Assembly (NCBI RefSeq): GCF_014897705.1
Contig: NZ_JABUXV010000017.1
Span: 1-64,000 of the forward strand
Direction of reading: 5' to 3'
Source: Brachybacterium sp. FME24
Lineage (GTDB): Bacteria > Actinomycetota > Actinomycetes > Actinomycetales > Dermabacteraceae
DNA: 64,000 nt
Part shown: positions 8,974 to 17,193 of the stretch, piece after piece
Numbering within the stretch: the stretch's first letter is position 1
How the letters are laid out: the number at the start of each line of letters is the position of its first letter
The notes under the pieces: generated by a model
What the model was told of the DNA's origin: nothing
The model's input: the letters and a program-made list of their open reading frames with translations, nothing else
The model's database searches: none
Position numbers and translations under genes: made by a program

Positions 8974-10326
8974 GTGTCCCCCTCCGACCAGACCGCGCAG
9001 CCCGTTGCTCCGGATGCTCCGGCACCCCGCTCCCACCGTCGCCTGGTAGTGATCTCTGTCGATGCCATGAGTGTCGTCGACGTGCCCTTCGCCCGTACGC
9101 TGCCGAACTTCGCCCGCATCCTGGCTGGTGGCTGGGGGAGCGCCGAGGCGATCTACCCGACGGTGACCTATCCCAACCACACCTCGCAGACCACCGCTCG
9201 GACAGTGGATGGCCACGGCATCTACGCCAACGAGCAGGTCCAGGTAGGGGAGCGCAGGCCCGACTGGTTCTGGGACGCGCGTGACATCACCTGCCCGACG
9301 ATCTTCGACCTGGCGGCGCACAAGGGGCTGACCTCGGCGAGCGTCGGTTGGCCGGTGACCGGATGGTCCCCCTCGATCGACATCGCAGTCCCGGAGATCT
9401 GGGATACTGCCGGTCTCGAGCCCACTCTGGCGGTCCTGCGTGAGGCGGCCTCGCCGCGCGGCCGGTCCTACGTCGACCGCCATGCGGGGGAGATCGGCTG
9501 GGACACCAAGCACCGCTTCGGCCGCTTCAACACCTCCGTCGCCGTCGACATGATCCGCACCGACCAGCCCGACGTGCTGTTCGTGCACCTGGTCGACGTC
9601 GACTCGGCCCGGCACTCGACCGGGCGCTTCACCGACGAGGTGCGCGAGGCGTTCGAACGGGTCGATGGCTGGATCGGGGAGATCCTCGACGCCCTGACGG
9701 AGAGCGGCGTCTCCGAGGACACCAATGTCGCGATCGTCTCCGACCACGGGCATGTCGAGGTGGGCCGCTGCTTCCGCGCCAACCACCTCCTGGTGCAGGA
9801 GGGGCTGGTCCGTCTGGACGAGGACGGTCAGGTCGCCTCCTGGGACGCCTGGGTGCACGGCTGTGGTCTGACCGGCCAGCTGCACCTCAATCCTGCGGCC
9901 GATGACTCCACCCGTGAGCGTGTGCTCGCGCTCATCGAGGAGTGGGTGCAAGATCCGGAGATCCCCGTCGAGGCGTTCCATCCGCTGGCGGACATGCGCG
10001 AGGACTACGGCTACGACGGCCCCTTCATCGGCATCCTGGAGGGCACCAGCGGCACCAACTTCCAGAACCTCTGGGACGGGCGGTCGCTGTACGGACGCTT
10101 CGATCCGGACTACACGTTCCTCCTCAGCCAGCACGGCCACCTGCCCGAACAGGACATCCAGGCCGTGTTCGCGATGGCCGGCCCCGACATCGAGCCCGGC
10201 GTGAAATTCTCGCGCTGCACCGTCCCTGACGAGGCCGCGACCTTCGCCCACCTGCTCGGCCTCGAGTTCCCCGAGGCCGACGGCACGCCCGTCACCCAGA
10301 TCCTGCGGGTGCCGGCTCAGGTCTGA
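8974..10326 (+). CDS. Alkaline phosphatase superfamily (nucleotide pyrophosphatase/phosphodiesterase-like)
   Basis: A 450-residue enzyme of the type I phosphodiesterase/nucleotide pyrophosphatase family. Metal-site motifs in order are VVISVDAM (Asp), YPTVTYPNHTS (nucleophile Thr), LVDVDSARHSTG (Asp/His), VSDHGHVE (Asp-His) and QHGHLPEQD (His), so both metal sites appear complete. There is no signal peptide, so it is probably cytosolic. GTG 8974 is chosen because GAGGAG lies about 6 nt upstream; an ATG at 8890 gives a longer, unlikely N-terminus. Its stop codon lies in a hairpin shared with the convergent gene. Confidence 0.9.
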   Translation: MSPSDQTAQPVAPDAPAPRSHRRLVVISVDAMSVVDVPFARTLPNFARILAGGWGSAEAIYPTVTYPNHTSQTTARTVDGHGIYANEQVQVGERRPDWFWDARDITCPTIFDLAAHKGLTSASVGWPVTGWSPSIDIAVPEIWDTAGLEPTLAVLREAASPRGRSYVDRHAGEIGWDTKHRFGRFNTSVAVDMIRTDQPDVLFVHLVDVDSARHSTGRFTDEVREAFERVDGWIGEILDALTESGVSEDTNVAIVSDHGHVEVGRCFRANHLLVQEGLVRLDEDGQVASWDAWVHGCGLTGQLHLNPAADDSTRERVLALIEEWVQDPEIPVEAFHPLADMREDYGYDGPFIGILEGTSGTNFQNLWDGRSLYGRFDPDYTFLLSQHGHLPEQDIQAVFAMAGPDIEPGVKFSRCTVPDEAATFAHLLGLEFPEADGTPVTQILRVPAQV

Positions 10327-10347
10327 GCCGACGCAGTGGTCGGCTCA
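10324..10347. terminator. Minimal bidirectional hairpin carrying both stop codons
   Basis: TGAGCCGAC (10324-10332) pairs perfectly with GTCGGCTCA (10339-10347) around a 6-nt loop. The first three bases are the stop of the plus-strand gene and the last three, read on the other strand, are the stop of the minus-strand gene. Confidence 0.7.
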
Positions 10348-11526
10348 GTAGTACCCCTGGCCGATCACCGCATGTCGGACCCCACCGGTCGGGTCCTCGA
10401 CGTCTCCCGAGTACCGGGGGATCACGTGGAGATGCGCGTGGAACACAGTCTGCCCGGCAGAGGCACCCGCATTGAACCCGACGTTGTACCCGTCGGGGAC
10501 GAGAGCCTCGTCGTGCTGGGTCTTCACGACATCGACCAGGTCCCAGGCTGCACGCTGCTCCTCGGGGGTCGCGTCGAACCAGGTCGTAATCTGGCGCACG
10601 GGCATGATTAGTGCATGTCCCGGTGAGACCGGGTTCGCATCGAGAACGGCGAAAGCGAGGTCGTTCTCCGCGATCCGGTACTTGCGGGGAATCATCGTGA
10701 ACGGCGAGGTCTCCCCGGGAGCCGAAGGCGTTGTCTCTGTCGTGGTCGTCGTGCCGAGCAGTTCGTCGAGCTCCTGCACCGTCTGCGGGATGCCGACGAT
10801 GACCAGGTCACCGCTGGGGTCGGTGCGCACGTCGGCCCCGGCTTCCTGGGCGAGGAGGGTGCCGCCCACGCGGTCCCAGATCTCGTTGCGATAGGCGACC
10901 ATGGCGCCGAGACGGCCGGTGGCCAGCAGGCCCCAGTCCGAGGACGGCGCCCAGCTGCGCAGCAGGCGCTTCGTCTCCCGTTCCAGCGCGTCGAACATCT
11001 GGTTCCGACGGGCGTCGTCGTGGCCGATCTCGTAGCCCTGGGTGAAGGAGATCGTGGTGCGCGCGAGCGGCGCGGGCTCGCCGACGCTCAAGCGCCGGTC
11101 GTCCCTGCCGTCGCTCCTCAGCCACGCGCCCTGGCCGGCAATCGCCCAGTAGGTGCGTCGTCGCGGCGAGTCGTGCACGACGGCGAGCACTGGCTGATCG
11201 CCCTCGCACAGCGTGATGCACACGCCGTAGACGTCGAGGTCCAGGACGTAGTTGTTGGTGCCGTCCAGCGGGTCGATCAGCCAGCGGTGACTCGCCCCGG
11301 CGCCCGCTCCCTGCTCGCCCTCCTCCTCGCCGAGGATCGCGTGGTCCGGGTAGTGCTCGCGCAGAGCCGTCACGATCCGGCGCTCGGCCTCGCGGTCCAC
11401 ATGGGTGACGAGGTCCGAGCCATTGCCCTTGGCCTCGATCCGGGCCACGTCGTGCTCGGCGACGGCGAAGTCGCCGGCGTCCCGGGCGAGGGTGATGGCG
11501 AGTTCTGCCGCGCTGCGAAGGTCCAC
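10345..11526 (-). CDS. Inositol monophosphatase family/HIT domain fusion protein
   Basis: A 393-residue two-domain protein. Residues 1 to about 255 are an inositol-monophosphatase-like phosphatase with metal motifs GEEEG (66-70), WLIDPLDGT (82-90) and IWDRVGGT (216-223). A threonine-rich linker (about 258-272) leads to a HIT domain (about 275-393) whose histidine triad is HAHLH (363-367). HIT proteins hydrolyse or transfer nucleotide phosphates through the middle histidine. Both active sites look intact and the frame is open without a break, so this reads as a real fusion. It is the last gene of the rlmC operon, 27 bp after the asparaginase gene. Confidence 0.9.
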   Translation of the reverse strand: MDLRSAAELAITLARDAGDFAVAEHDVARIEAKGNGSDLVTHVDREAERRIVTALREHYPDHAILGEEEGEQGAGAGASHRWLIDPLDGTNNYVLDLDVYGVCITLCEGDQPVLAVVHDSPRRRTYWAIAGQGAWLRSDGRDDRRLSVGEPAPLARTTISFTQGYEIGHDDARRNQMFDALERETKRLLRSWAPSSDWGLLATGRLGAMVAYRNEIWDRVGGTLLAQEAGADVRTDPSGDLVIVGIPQTVQELDELLGTTTTTETTPSAPGETSPFTMIPRKYRIAENDLAFAVLDANPVSPGHALIMPVRQITTWFDATPEEQRAAWDLVDVVKTQHDEALVPDGYNVGFNAGASAGQTVFHAHLHVIPRYSGDVEDPTGGVRHAVIGQGYY

Positions 11527-11553
11527 CCGAGGGACAGTATCGGCAGGCCGGGT

Positions 11554-12561
11554 CTACGAGGCGAAGGCGTCGAACGACGCGCGGATCTGCTCGGGAACCG
11601 CGTCGGCGGCGAGCAGGGTCTGCAGCAGCAGGCGGGCCTTCGCCGGCGGCAGGAATCCGGCCATGACCGCGCCCGCGCCCAGCAGGTCCACCTCGCTGCC
11701 GGGGTAGGCATAGTGGTGGGTCGACGTGCCTCCGCTGGCGATGCGGGTCGCGACCACCACGGGCGTGCCCGCATCCAGCAGGCGGCGCAGGCGCGGCATC
11801 GCGGCGGGGGAGACGTGGCCCATCCCGACGCCCGCGATCACGAGTCCCTCGACCGCGCGCGGGGCCAGGGAGTCGAGCAGGGAGAAGTCCTCGTCCAGGC
11901 CCGCCATCATCATCGGCACCTCGGGCAACGTCTCCGGCAGCGGTTCCTGTGATCGCGCGGCGCCTCCGAGGGGCCGGTGCAGCAGCTGCACGTCGCCCCC
12001 GTCGACCATGGCGACCGGCCCTGCGGGGGCGGAGGCGAAAGCGGAGACGGAGCGGGAGGAGACCTTGGTGACCTGGTCTGCGAGATGGACGAGGCCGTCG
12101 AACACCACGAGCACGCCGAGCCCGCGTGCCGGGGAGGCGGCCGCCGTGCTCACCGCGTCGTGCAGGTTCGCGGGCCCGTCGGCACCGAGGGCGCTCGCCG
12201 GGCGCATCGCACCGGTCACCACCAGCGGCGCCGTGCGGTCCCAGTACCGGTTCAGCAGGAACGCCGACTCCTCGAGGGTGTCGGTGCCGTGAGTGAGGAC
12301 CACCCCGTCGGCCCCCTCGTCGACCGCGCGACGGGCATGCTCCAGGACCTCGCGCAGGTGGCGGGGCCGCACGTCGGACGAGGAGACGTTGGCGATCTCG
12401 TGGTGAGCGAGCTCGACCCCGGCGATCGGGATGCGGGACAGCCGCGATCCGGCCTCGGCATCCGGCGCGGCATGCCTGCCCGCGGGATCCTGGGTCATGA
12501 AGATGGTGCCGCCCAGGGTCAGCAGGGTGACCGCGGCCGACGGTTCGGGCGCGCTGGTCAC
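11554..12561 (-). CDS. L-asparaginase
   Basis: A 335-residue asparaginase/glutaminase family protein. The nucleophile motif TLGGTIF (Thr19) opens the protein, THGTDTLEES carries the second Thr-Asp pair, and TGAMRPASALGADGPANLHDA is the following conserved strand and loop (Lys is replaced there as in several actinobacterial members). There is no signal peptide, so it is probably the cytosolic type I form. The GTG start overlaps the upstream SRPBCC gene by 4 bp (GTGA), so translation is coupled. Confidence 0.9.
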   Translation of the reverse strand: MTSAPEPSAAVTLLTLGGTIFMTQDPAGRHAAPDAEAGSRLSRIPIAGVELAHHEIANVSSSDVRPRHLREVLEHARRAVDEGADGVVLTHGTDTLEESAFLLNRYWDRTAPLVVTGAMRPASALGADGPANLHDAVSTAAASPARGLGVLVVFDGLVHLADQVTKVSSRSVSAFASAPAGPVAMVDGGDVQLLHRPLGGAARSQEPLPETLPEVPMMMAGLDEDFSLLDSLAPRAVEGLVIAGVGMGHVSPAAMPRLRRLLDAGTPVVVATRIASGGTSTHHYAYPGSEVDLLGAGAVMAGFLPPAKARLLLQTLLAADAVPEQIRASFDAFAS

Positions 12562-13247
12562 GACAGGTTCGGCTCCTCGCCCAGGTAGAAGGCGGCGGTG
12601 CGCACGGAGGCCTTGCGGGCAGGCTTCTTGTCGGAACCGGAGGCCACGTGCGCCTCGAACCAGGCATCGGCCGTGGCCCGGGTGAACTCGGCCCCTGCCG
12701 GGGACCCCGCGAAGCGGCCGAGGCGGTCCATCAGCTCAGCCGACGGATCCTCGAGGTGCAGTGCCAGCGCATACAGCGCTGCGTCCCAGCCGCACCCGAC
12801 CGCGGCCGGTCCGAAGGTCGCCCAGTGCGCGTCGGCCGGGACGGTGTGGCGCAGCTCGAAGCGCGAACCGCCCCCGGTCCCGCCATGACTCGCGTCGGCG
12901 TCTGTATCTGCGGTTGTCGCGGGGGCGGCCTCGACGGGCGTCACCAGCAGCTCCATCTCGCTCGTGCTGCCACCGGACTCCCAGGTCAGCAGGAGGCGGT
13001 GGGGTGCGTCGACGGCGAGGAGGCTGCCCCGGGTCTCCATATCCGGCAGCTCGAAGCGGCCGCCCTCGGCGACCTCGCCGCTTGCGCGACCGAACCATGC
13101 CGTGAGGTGATCCCCGATCGTGAGCGCCGACCACAGCTCCTCCGGGTCGACGGGGAAGGTCTGGGCGAGGGAGACGGTGTTCCCGGCCTTCGCGGGACTG
13201 ACGGTGCGGGTGACCTCGGTCAGCTGGGTCTCGGGTGTCGCGGTCAT
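12558..13247 (-). CDS. SRPBCC (AHSA1-like) domain protein
   Basis: A 229-residue protein with an AHSA1/Bet v1-like START fold at residues 20-175 (FPVDPEELWSALT; HLTAWFGRASGEV; GRFELPDMETRGSLL; LLLTWE). The fold binds hydrophobic ligands, but a function cannot be assigned. A low-complexity insert (ATTADTDADASHGGTGGG) sits mid-domain, and the basic C-terminal tail KKPARKASVRTA is unusual. It overlaps rlmC by 4 bp upstream and the asparaginase gene by 4 bp downstream. Confidence 0.85.
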   Translation of the reverse strand: MTATPETQLTEVTRTVSPAKAGNTVSLAQTFPVDPEELWSALTIGDHLTAWFGRASGEVAEGGRFELPDMETRGSLLAVDAPHRLLLTWESGGSTSEMELLVTPVEAAPATTADTDADASHGGTGGGSRFELRHTVPADAHWATFGPAAVGCGWDAALYALALHLEDPSAELMDRLGRFAGSPAGAEFTRATADAWFEAHVASGSDKKPARKASVRTAAFYLGEEPNLS

Positions 13248-14449
13248 GGGGCTCCTTGGTCGACGGGTTCGTGGGCCACTGTGTCAGGTCGGTCGCTGCG
13301 GCGCAGGCGCACGATGACCTCGGCGTGCTCGGTGTGAGGGAACATGTCCACGTAGCGCCCCCCGACGATGGCCAGCGAAGGCATGGCCGCGAGATCCGTG
13401 GCGAGCGTGGTCGGGTTGCAGCTGGAGTAGACGACGTCGCGCACACCGCTGTCCTCGAGCCAGGCGGAGAGCTCGGGGCCGATGCCCCGACGGGGCGGGT
13501 TCACGATCACGGCATCGGGCGGGCCGTCGGGGCCGGCGGCCTCCCGGATCGCCCAGGCGGTCGCGTCGTCCACCAGGAACGTGGAGGGGATGTCCTGAGC
13601 CGCAGCGGCCTCCTGGGCTCCCGTGATGGCCTGCGCGGAGACCTCGACCCCGGTGACGTGCGCGGTGGGGACGGCCAGCGCGGTGTGCAGGGCGAAACCG
13701 CCGAGGCCGCAGTAGAGGTCCCAGATCTGCGGTGCTTCGCCGAACCCGTCCGTGAGCTCTGCGAGCCAGCTCGCGGCCTGACGGTAGAGGTGACCCGCGA
13801 CCTCGGTGTTGGTCTGCAGGAATGACTGCGGGCGCGCGAACAGGGTGACGTCCCCGGTGCGCACGGCGATCGACTCCGCCCCCGCGAGGTGGATCTCCAC
13901 GTCGCCTTCGACCCGCGTGGTGTGGTCAGGGTGAATGTTCGCGGTGACCGCGACGATCGACGGGTGCGCCGCCAACAGCGTGGGCAGGTGCTCACGGATC
14001 CTGCCCAGGGGCTGCTCGCTGCGCAGCACCAGGCGCAGCAGATGCTCCCCCTCAGGCGAGGCGGTGACCAGGACGTTCTTGAGCTCGCCGCGGCGGCGGG
14101 CCACATCGTACGGAGGTACCTGCGCCCGACGGGTCAGCGCCTTGGCCCCCTCGAGCACTGCCTCGACTCCCTCGGGGTACAGCGGGCAGTCGCACAGGTC
14201 AGCACTGAGCTTCTGGCCGGGCAGGCCGAGGATCGGGTCCTGCGTGGTGCCGCCCACGGCCATCTTCCCGCGGGCGCGGAACCCGGCCTCGGGCCCCAGG
14301 ATCGGCTCGCCCCAGGAGGTGCCGGGGTGCAGGTACGGGGCCAGCAGGGTTTCGACCCAGGCGCGACCCTGCGCGATCTGTCGCGGGCGGGGGAGGTCCA
14401 GGAGCGTGCAGGACCTGCACTCCCCGGAGTCGAAATGATGGCACCGCAC
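13244..14449 (-). CDS. rlmC: 23S rRNA (uracil-C5)-methyltransferase RlmC
   Basis: A 401-residue class I SAM methyltransferase that makes m5U at position 747 of 23S rRNA (E. coli numbering). The N-terminal iron-sulfur cysteines are clear (MRCHHFDSGECRSC, then CDCPLY). The SAM site is WDLYCGLGGFALH, VNPPRRGIG follows, and SSCNPTTLA carries the catalytic cysteine. There is no TRAM domain, which fits RlmC rather than RlmD. It is the first gene of a four-gene operon. Confidence 0.92.
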   Translation of the reverse strand: MRCHHFDSGECRSCTLLDLPRPRQIAQGRAWVETLLAPYLHPGTSWGEPILGPEAGFRARGKMAVGGTTQDPILGLPGQKLSADLCDCPLYPEGVEAVLEGAKALTRRAQVPPYDVARRRGELKNVLVTASPEGEHLLRLVLRSEQPLGRIREHLPTLLAAHPSIVAVTANIHPDHTTRVEGDVEIHLAGAESIAVRTGDVTLFARPQSFLQTNTEVAGHLYRQAASWLAELTDGFGEAPQIWDLYCGLGGFALHTALAVPTAHVTGVEVSAQAITGAQEAAAAQDIPSTFLVDDATAWAIREAAGPDGPPDAVIVNPPRRGIGPELSAWLEDSGVRDVVYSSCNPTTLATDLAAMPSLAIVGGRYVDMFPHTEHAEVIVRLRRSDRPDTVAHEPVDQGAP

Positions 14450-14676
14450 CCGGAGAGTCTACGGGCGCGAGACGTCGCACGAGAGCGCGCTCCTCGTCCG
14501 TCGGAGCCCTCCGGTACCGTCGTTGACGGGTCACGAGATGCGGCTGGACTCCCTCGGCAGAGGCCGCGCGGCAACCGGAACCGAGAACCCGGTGCCCGTC
14601 GAGGAAGACCCGGCCGGAGGGCATCCGCCCGTCCGGTCAGGAGGCCCGCGAGGGCCGACATCGGAAGGCCGTTCCC

Positions 14677-15771
14677 ATGGACCCCCACCACCCCACCGAC
14701 CTCGACCAGGGCCCCGGCGGCACCGAGGCGGAGATCGCCGCGACCTGGCGCGATCAGCTGATCGAGCTGGACCTGCCGGGCGTCGGGGCGATCACCGCCT
14801 GCGCGGATCCGGGGCTGTTCGTCGATCCCGATCCCGTCGCTCCGGTCGCCCCGGAGGAGACGCGCGGCACGCAGAGGGACGAGGCGGCCCAGGAGACCTA
14901 CCGGCGCCGTCAGCCCACCACTCCGCCGGAGCCGGAGATCGTGCGCGCGACCCTGCGGGACCGGGGGCCGCTCGAGCTCGAGCACACCTGGCTGGTACTG
15001 CCGGCCCTGGGCCCCGTGCTGCCCACGCTGAGACCCGACGGAGCAGTCGTCGCGGACCTCAGCGGCCGCGAGGCTCCGTACGACGTGCGCCCCGACCCGA
15101 CGGTGACGCCGGCGGTACCCAGCCGTGAGGGCGTGCGGGCCGGGGCGCCGATCGAGGGGCTTCGCCAGCCCGGACGACTGCCGCATGTGAGCTGGTTCCG
15201 GCGGCCCGTCGTCGCCGCGGCGCTGCGGGAGCGCGGCGGCATGGTCGCGCTCGGCGCTCTCGTCGGCCCGCAGCGCTCCTGGTTCGAACCCGCCGTCGCC
15301 GCCCGCGAGGACCTGCTCGCGCCCCACCGCGACCAGGCGCTCGAGCGCGCTCTCCACGTGGCCCGCGAGCAGGGGCAGAGCGCGGTGATCCGGTTCGGCC
15401 CCGGCGGTCTCGACGTGTTCCCCACCGGCGTCGACCCGCGGGTGCCGGCGCTGGAGGGTTTGGAGCTGCTGGTCACGGCGCGTCCCGCGCAGTGCCCGCT
15501 GCAGGGCCGTGATGGGGACGGGCCCTGCCGTCCCCACGGTGGGCCGTGGATCCGTCGGGCGCACGACGCGCAGGTGGACTGGGAGGCTCGTCGCGCGCAG
15601 GCGCTCGCTGTGCAGGGGTGCGGGGTGTGCTTCGGGGAAGCGCTGCCCCCGGAACCCGATCAGCCGCAGGTCCCGCAGCTGGCGCGGAGGGCCCCGGTGG
15701 TCGACATCAGCAGGCTCCATCTTCGCGGCGGCGAGGTGGTGCGGATCGACCCGATCGCACCTCCGCGGTGA
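14677..15771 (+). CDS. Hypothetical protein with paired cysteine motifs
   Basis: A 364-residue soluble protein that I do not recognise. Residues 1 to about 90 are acidic and proline-rich. The middle looks like a mixed alpha/beta domain (ALRERGGMVALGALVG; LERALHVAREQGQSAVIRF). The C-terminal quarter has QCPL, PCRPHGG and GCGVC, which could bind zinc. A GGAAGG sequence lies upstream of ATG 14677. An antisense reading frame covers the same bases but lacks plausible protein character. The gene is divergent from rlmC and ends before a REP-like hairpin. Confidence 0.7.
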   Translation: MDPHHPTDLDQGPGGTEAEIAATWRDQLIELDLPGVGAITACADPGLFVDPDPVAPVAPEETRGTQRDEAAQETYRRRQPTTPPEPEIVRATLRDRGPLELEHTWLVLPALGPVLPTLRPDGAVVADLSGREAPYDVRPDPTVTPAVPSREGVRAGAPIEGLRQPGRLPHVSWFRRPVVAAALRERGGMVALGALVGPQRSWFEPAVAAREDLLAPHRDQALERALHVAREQGQSAVIRFGPGGLDVFPTGVDPRVPALEGLELLVTARPAQCPLQGRDGDGPCRPHGGPWIRRAHDAQVDWEARRAQALAVQGCGVCFGEALPPEPDQPQVPQLARRAPVVDISRLHLRGGEVVRIDPIAPPR

Positions 15772-15813
15772 CGTGCCTGCAGGGACCGGCCCGCGACGAC
15801 CGGCCCGCGGCAC

Positions 15814-15885
15814 GTATCCAGTGGCGTCAGGTGATCAGGCAGCCCCGAATATGGGGTTGCCTGCACGCCTCGCGCCACTGGCGAC
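15814..15885. repeat. REP-like imperfect palindrome
   Basis: Two 33-nt arms (15814-15846 and 15853-15885) pair at about three quarters of positions, with a GAATAT loop. CCAGTGGCG and its complement lie at the base and CAGGCA/TGCCTG with CCCC/GGGG near the tip. The element lies between convergent genes and can act as a terminator. Its CCACTGGCG core recurs in the hairpin inside nadB at 40490-40556. A 12-bp direct repeat GACCGGCCCGCG (15784 and 15798) lies just before it. Confidence 0.65.
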
Positions 15886-15958
15886 GGTAGGACGCGGGAC
15901 GGTTGATCGACGGCTGGTCAGGTCCCGCCTCAGGTCACGCGCGGAAGGTTTCCTCGGG

Positions 15959-16426
15959 TCAGGAGAACCACTCCGTGGGCGGGCCCAGGGACAGCAGCAC
16001 CGAGAACACGATCGCGACGACGACGATCGCGATCAGGGCGGCGGGGATCGGACGACGCAGCGCGAGGGCGACGATCTTCTCGGGCGCGGTCCGGCCCGGC
16101 TCCGTGCGCAGCTGCCACGTGTGCCCGAGCAGGCCGCGGCGCATCGCCGAGCGTTCGAAGGGCACCGTCATGTACGGGACGATCGCCGAGCCGATGCCGA
16201 GCACCACGTCGCGGAGCGTCCAGCGCTGATCGACCGCGACCAGCACCGTGACCACCAGGTAGCTGAGGAAGGTGAAGCCATGCAGACCACCGCCGATGCG
16301 CACCAGCAGCTCACCGGCCTCCAGCACGTACTTCACGAACATGCCGGCCAGCAGGAGCGTCCAGGTGACCATCTCGGCGAAGGCGAGCACCCGGTAGAGG
16401 CGAGATGGGGTCGAGATCAGAGGCAT
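15959..16426 (-). CDS. DUF3817 domain membrane protein
   Basis: A 155-residue membrane protein with three or four spans. The DUF3817 signature GGLHGFTFLSYLVV sits at about residues 46-59, after a first span near LAFAEMVTWTLLLAGMF. A last span (IPAALIAIVVVAIVFSVLLSL) is followed by a short tail. The molecular role of the family is not established. It is divergent from the GPP34 gene at 16531. Confidence 0.88.
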   Translation of the reverse strand: MPLISTPSRLYRVLAFAEMVTWTLLLAGMFVKYVLEAGELLVRIGGGLHGFTFLSYLVVTVLVAVDQRWTLRDVVLGIGSAIVPYMTVPFERSAMRRGLLGHTWQLRTEPGRTAPEKIVALALRRPIPAALIAIVVVAIVFSVLLSLGPPTEWFS

Positions 16427-16530
16427 GGCGTCATCGTGTCACGGGGGCCTGAGGAGGGCCCGACCGAAGACGGACACGTACCGGCCGAACGGATGATGTC
16501 CTGGCGGGGCCGCTGCGGCACCGTGGGGGT

Positions 16531-17181
16531 ATGACGACCACCACCACGATCCCCGGGGAACTGTTCCTGCTGCTGACCAACGATGCCGGCCGGCAGGATT
16601 CGACGCAGTACCGCAAACAGGCGCTCGCCGCTGCGGCTGTTGCCGAGCTCGCGCTGCGCGAGAAGGTGGCCCTCGACGACGAGCGCAACCCGCACGTGGA
16701 GGTCCTCGACCCCGCTTCGACGGGCATCCCCGTGCTCGACCAGTCCCTCGGCGCGCTCACCGAGCTCTCCCGCACCCGCATCAAGTCCGTGATCTCCCAC
16801 CGGTGGATGGACCTCACCGAGGTCATCGGCGAGGGCTTCGCGGCTACCGGCGCGGTGGTCCGCAAGGATGGCTGGTTCACGACCACCTGGCCCACCCGCG
16901 ACGACACGCTCGAGGCAGGCCTGCGCGCCCGTCTCGCCGGTGCGGTCACCGACGGCGCGCAGGCGAGCCTGCAGGACTGCATCCTGCTGGAGCTGCTGCG
17001 CGCGCTCGGCATCGCCCATCGGATCCTCAAGGACGATGTGCCCGGCATGAGCCGCCGCGACCTCGACCGCACCATCACCCAGCTCGATCTCGATCACCCG
17101 GCGGCGACTGCCGTCAAGAAGGTGATCGACGACATGACCGCGGTGATGCTCACGACCACGGTGGCCACCACGACGACCTGA
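16531..17181 (+). CDS. GPP34 (GOLPH3/Vps74-like) family phosphoprotein
   Basis: A 216-residue protein of the GPP34 family, which in eukaryotes binds phosphatidylinositol phosphate at Golgi membranes; in actinobacteria the role is unknown. Family marks are the opening GELFLLLTNDAGR, ALAAAAVAELALREKVAL, and the C-terminal helical bundle. The tail is rich in threonine. There is no good Shine-Dalgarno; a CACCGT hexamer 6 nt before the ATG is a weak leaderless candidate. It converges on hrpB. Confidence 0.88.
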   Translation: MTTTTTIPGELFLLLTNDAGRQDSTQYRKQALAAAAVAELALREKVALDDERNPHVEVLDPASTGIPVLDQSLGALTELSRTRIKSVISHRWMDLTEVIGEGFAATGAVVRKDGWFTTTWPTRDDTLEAGLRARLAGAVTDGAQASLQDCILLELLRALGIAHRILKDDVPGMSRRDLDRTITQLDLDHPAATAVKKVIDDMTAVMLTTTVATTTT

Positions 17182-17193
17182 CGACCTGACGAG

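Noticed and set aside
14134-15813. Minus-strand open frame of 559 codons opposite the 364-residue hypothetical gene
   Set aside because: It overlaps rlmC on the same strand out of frame and has shadow-like composition and no plausible start signal. The plus-strand gene is favoured but not proven.
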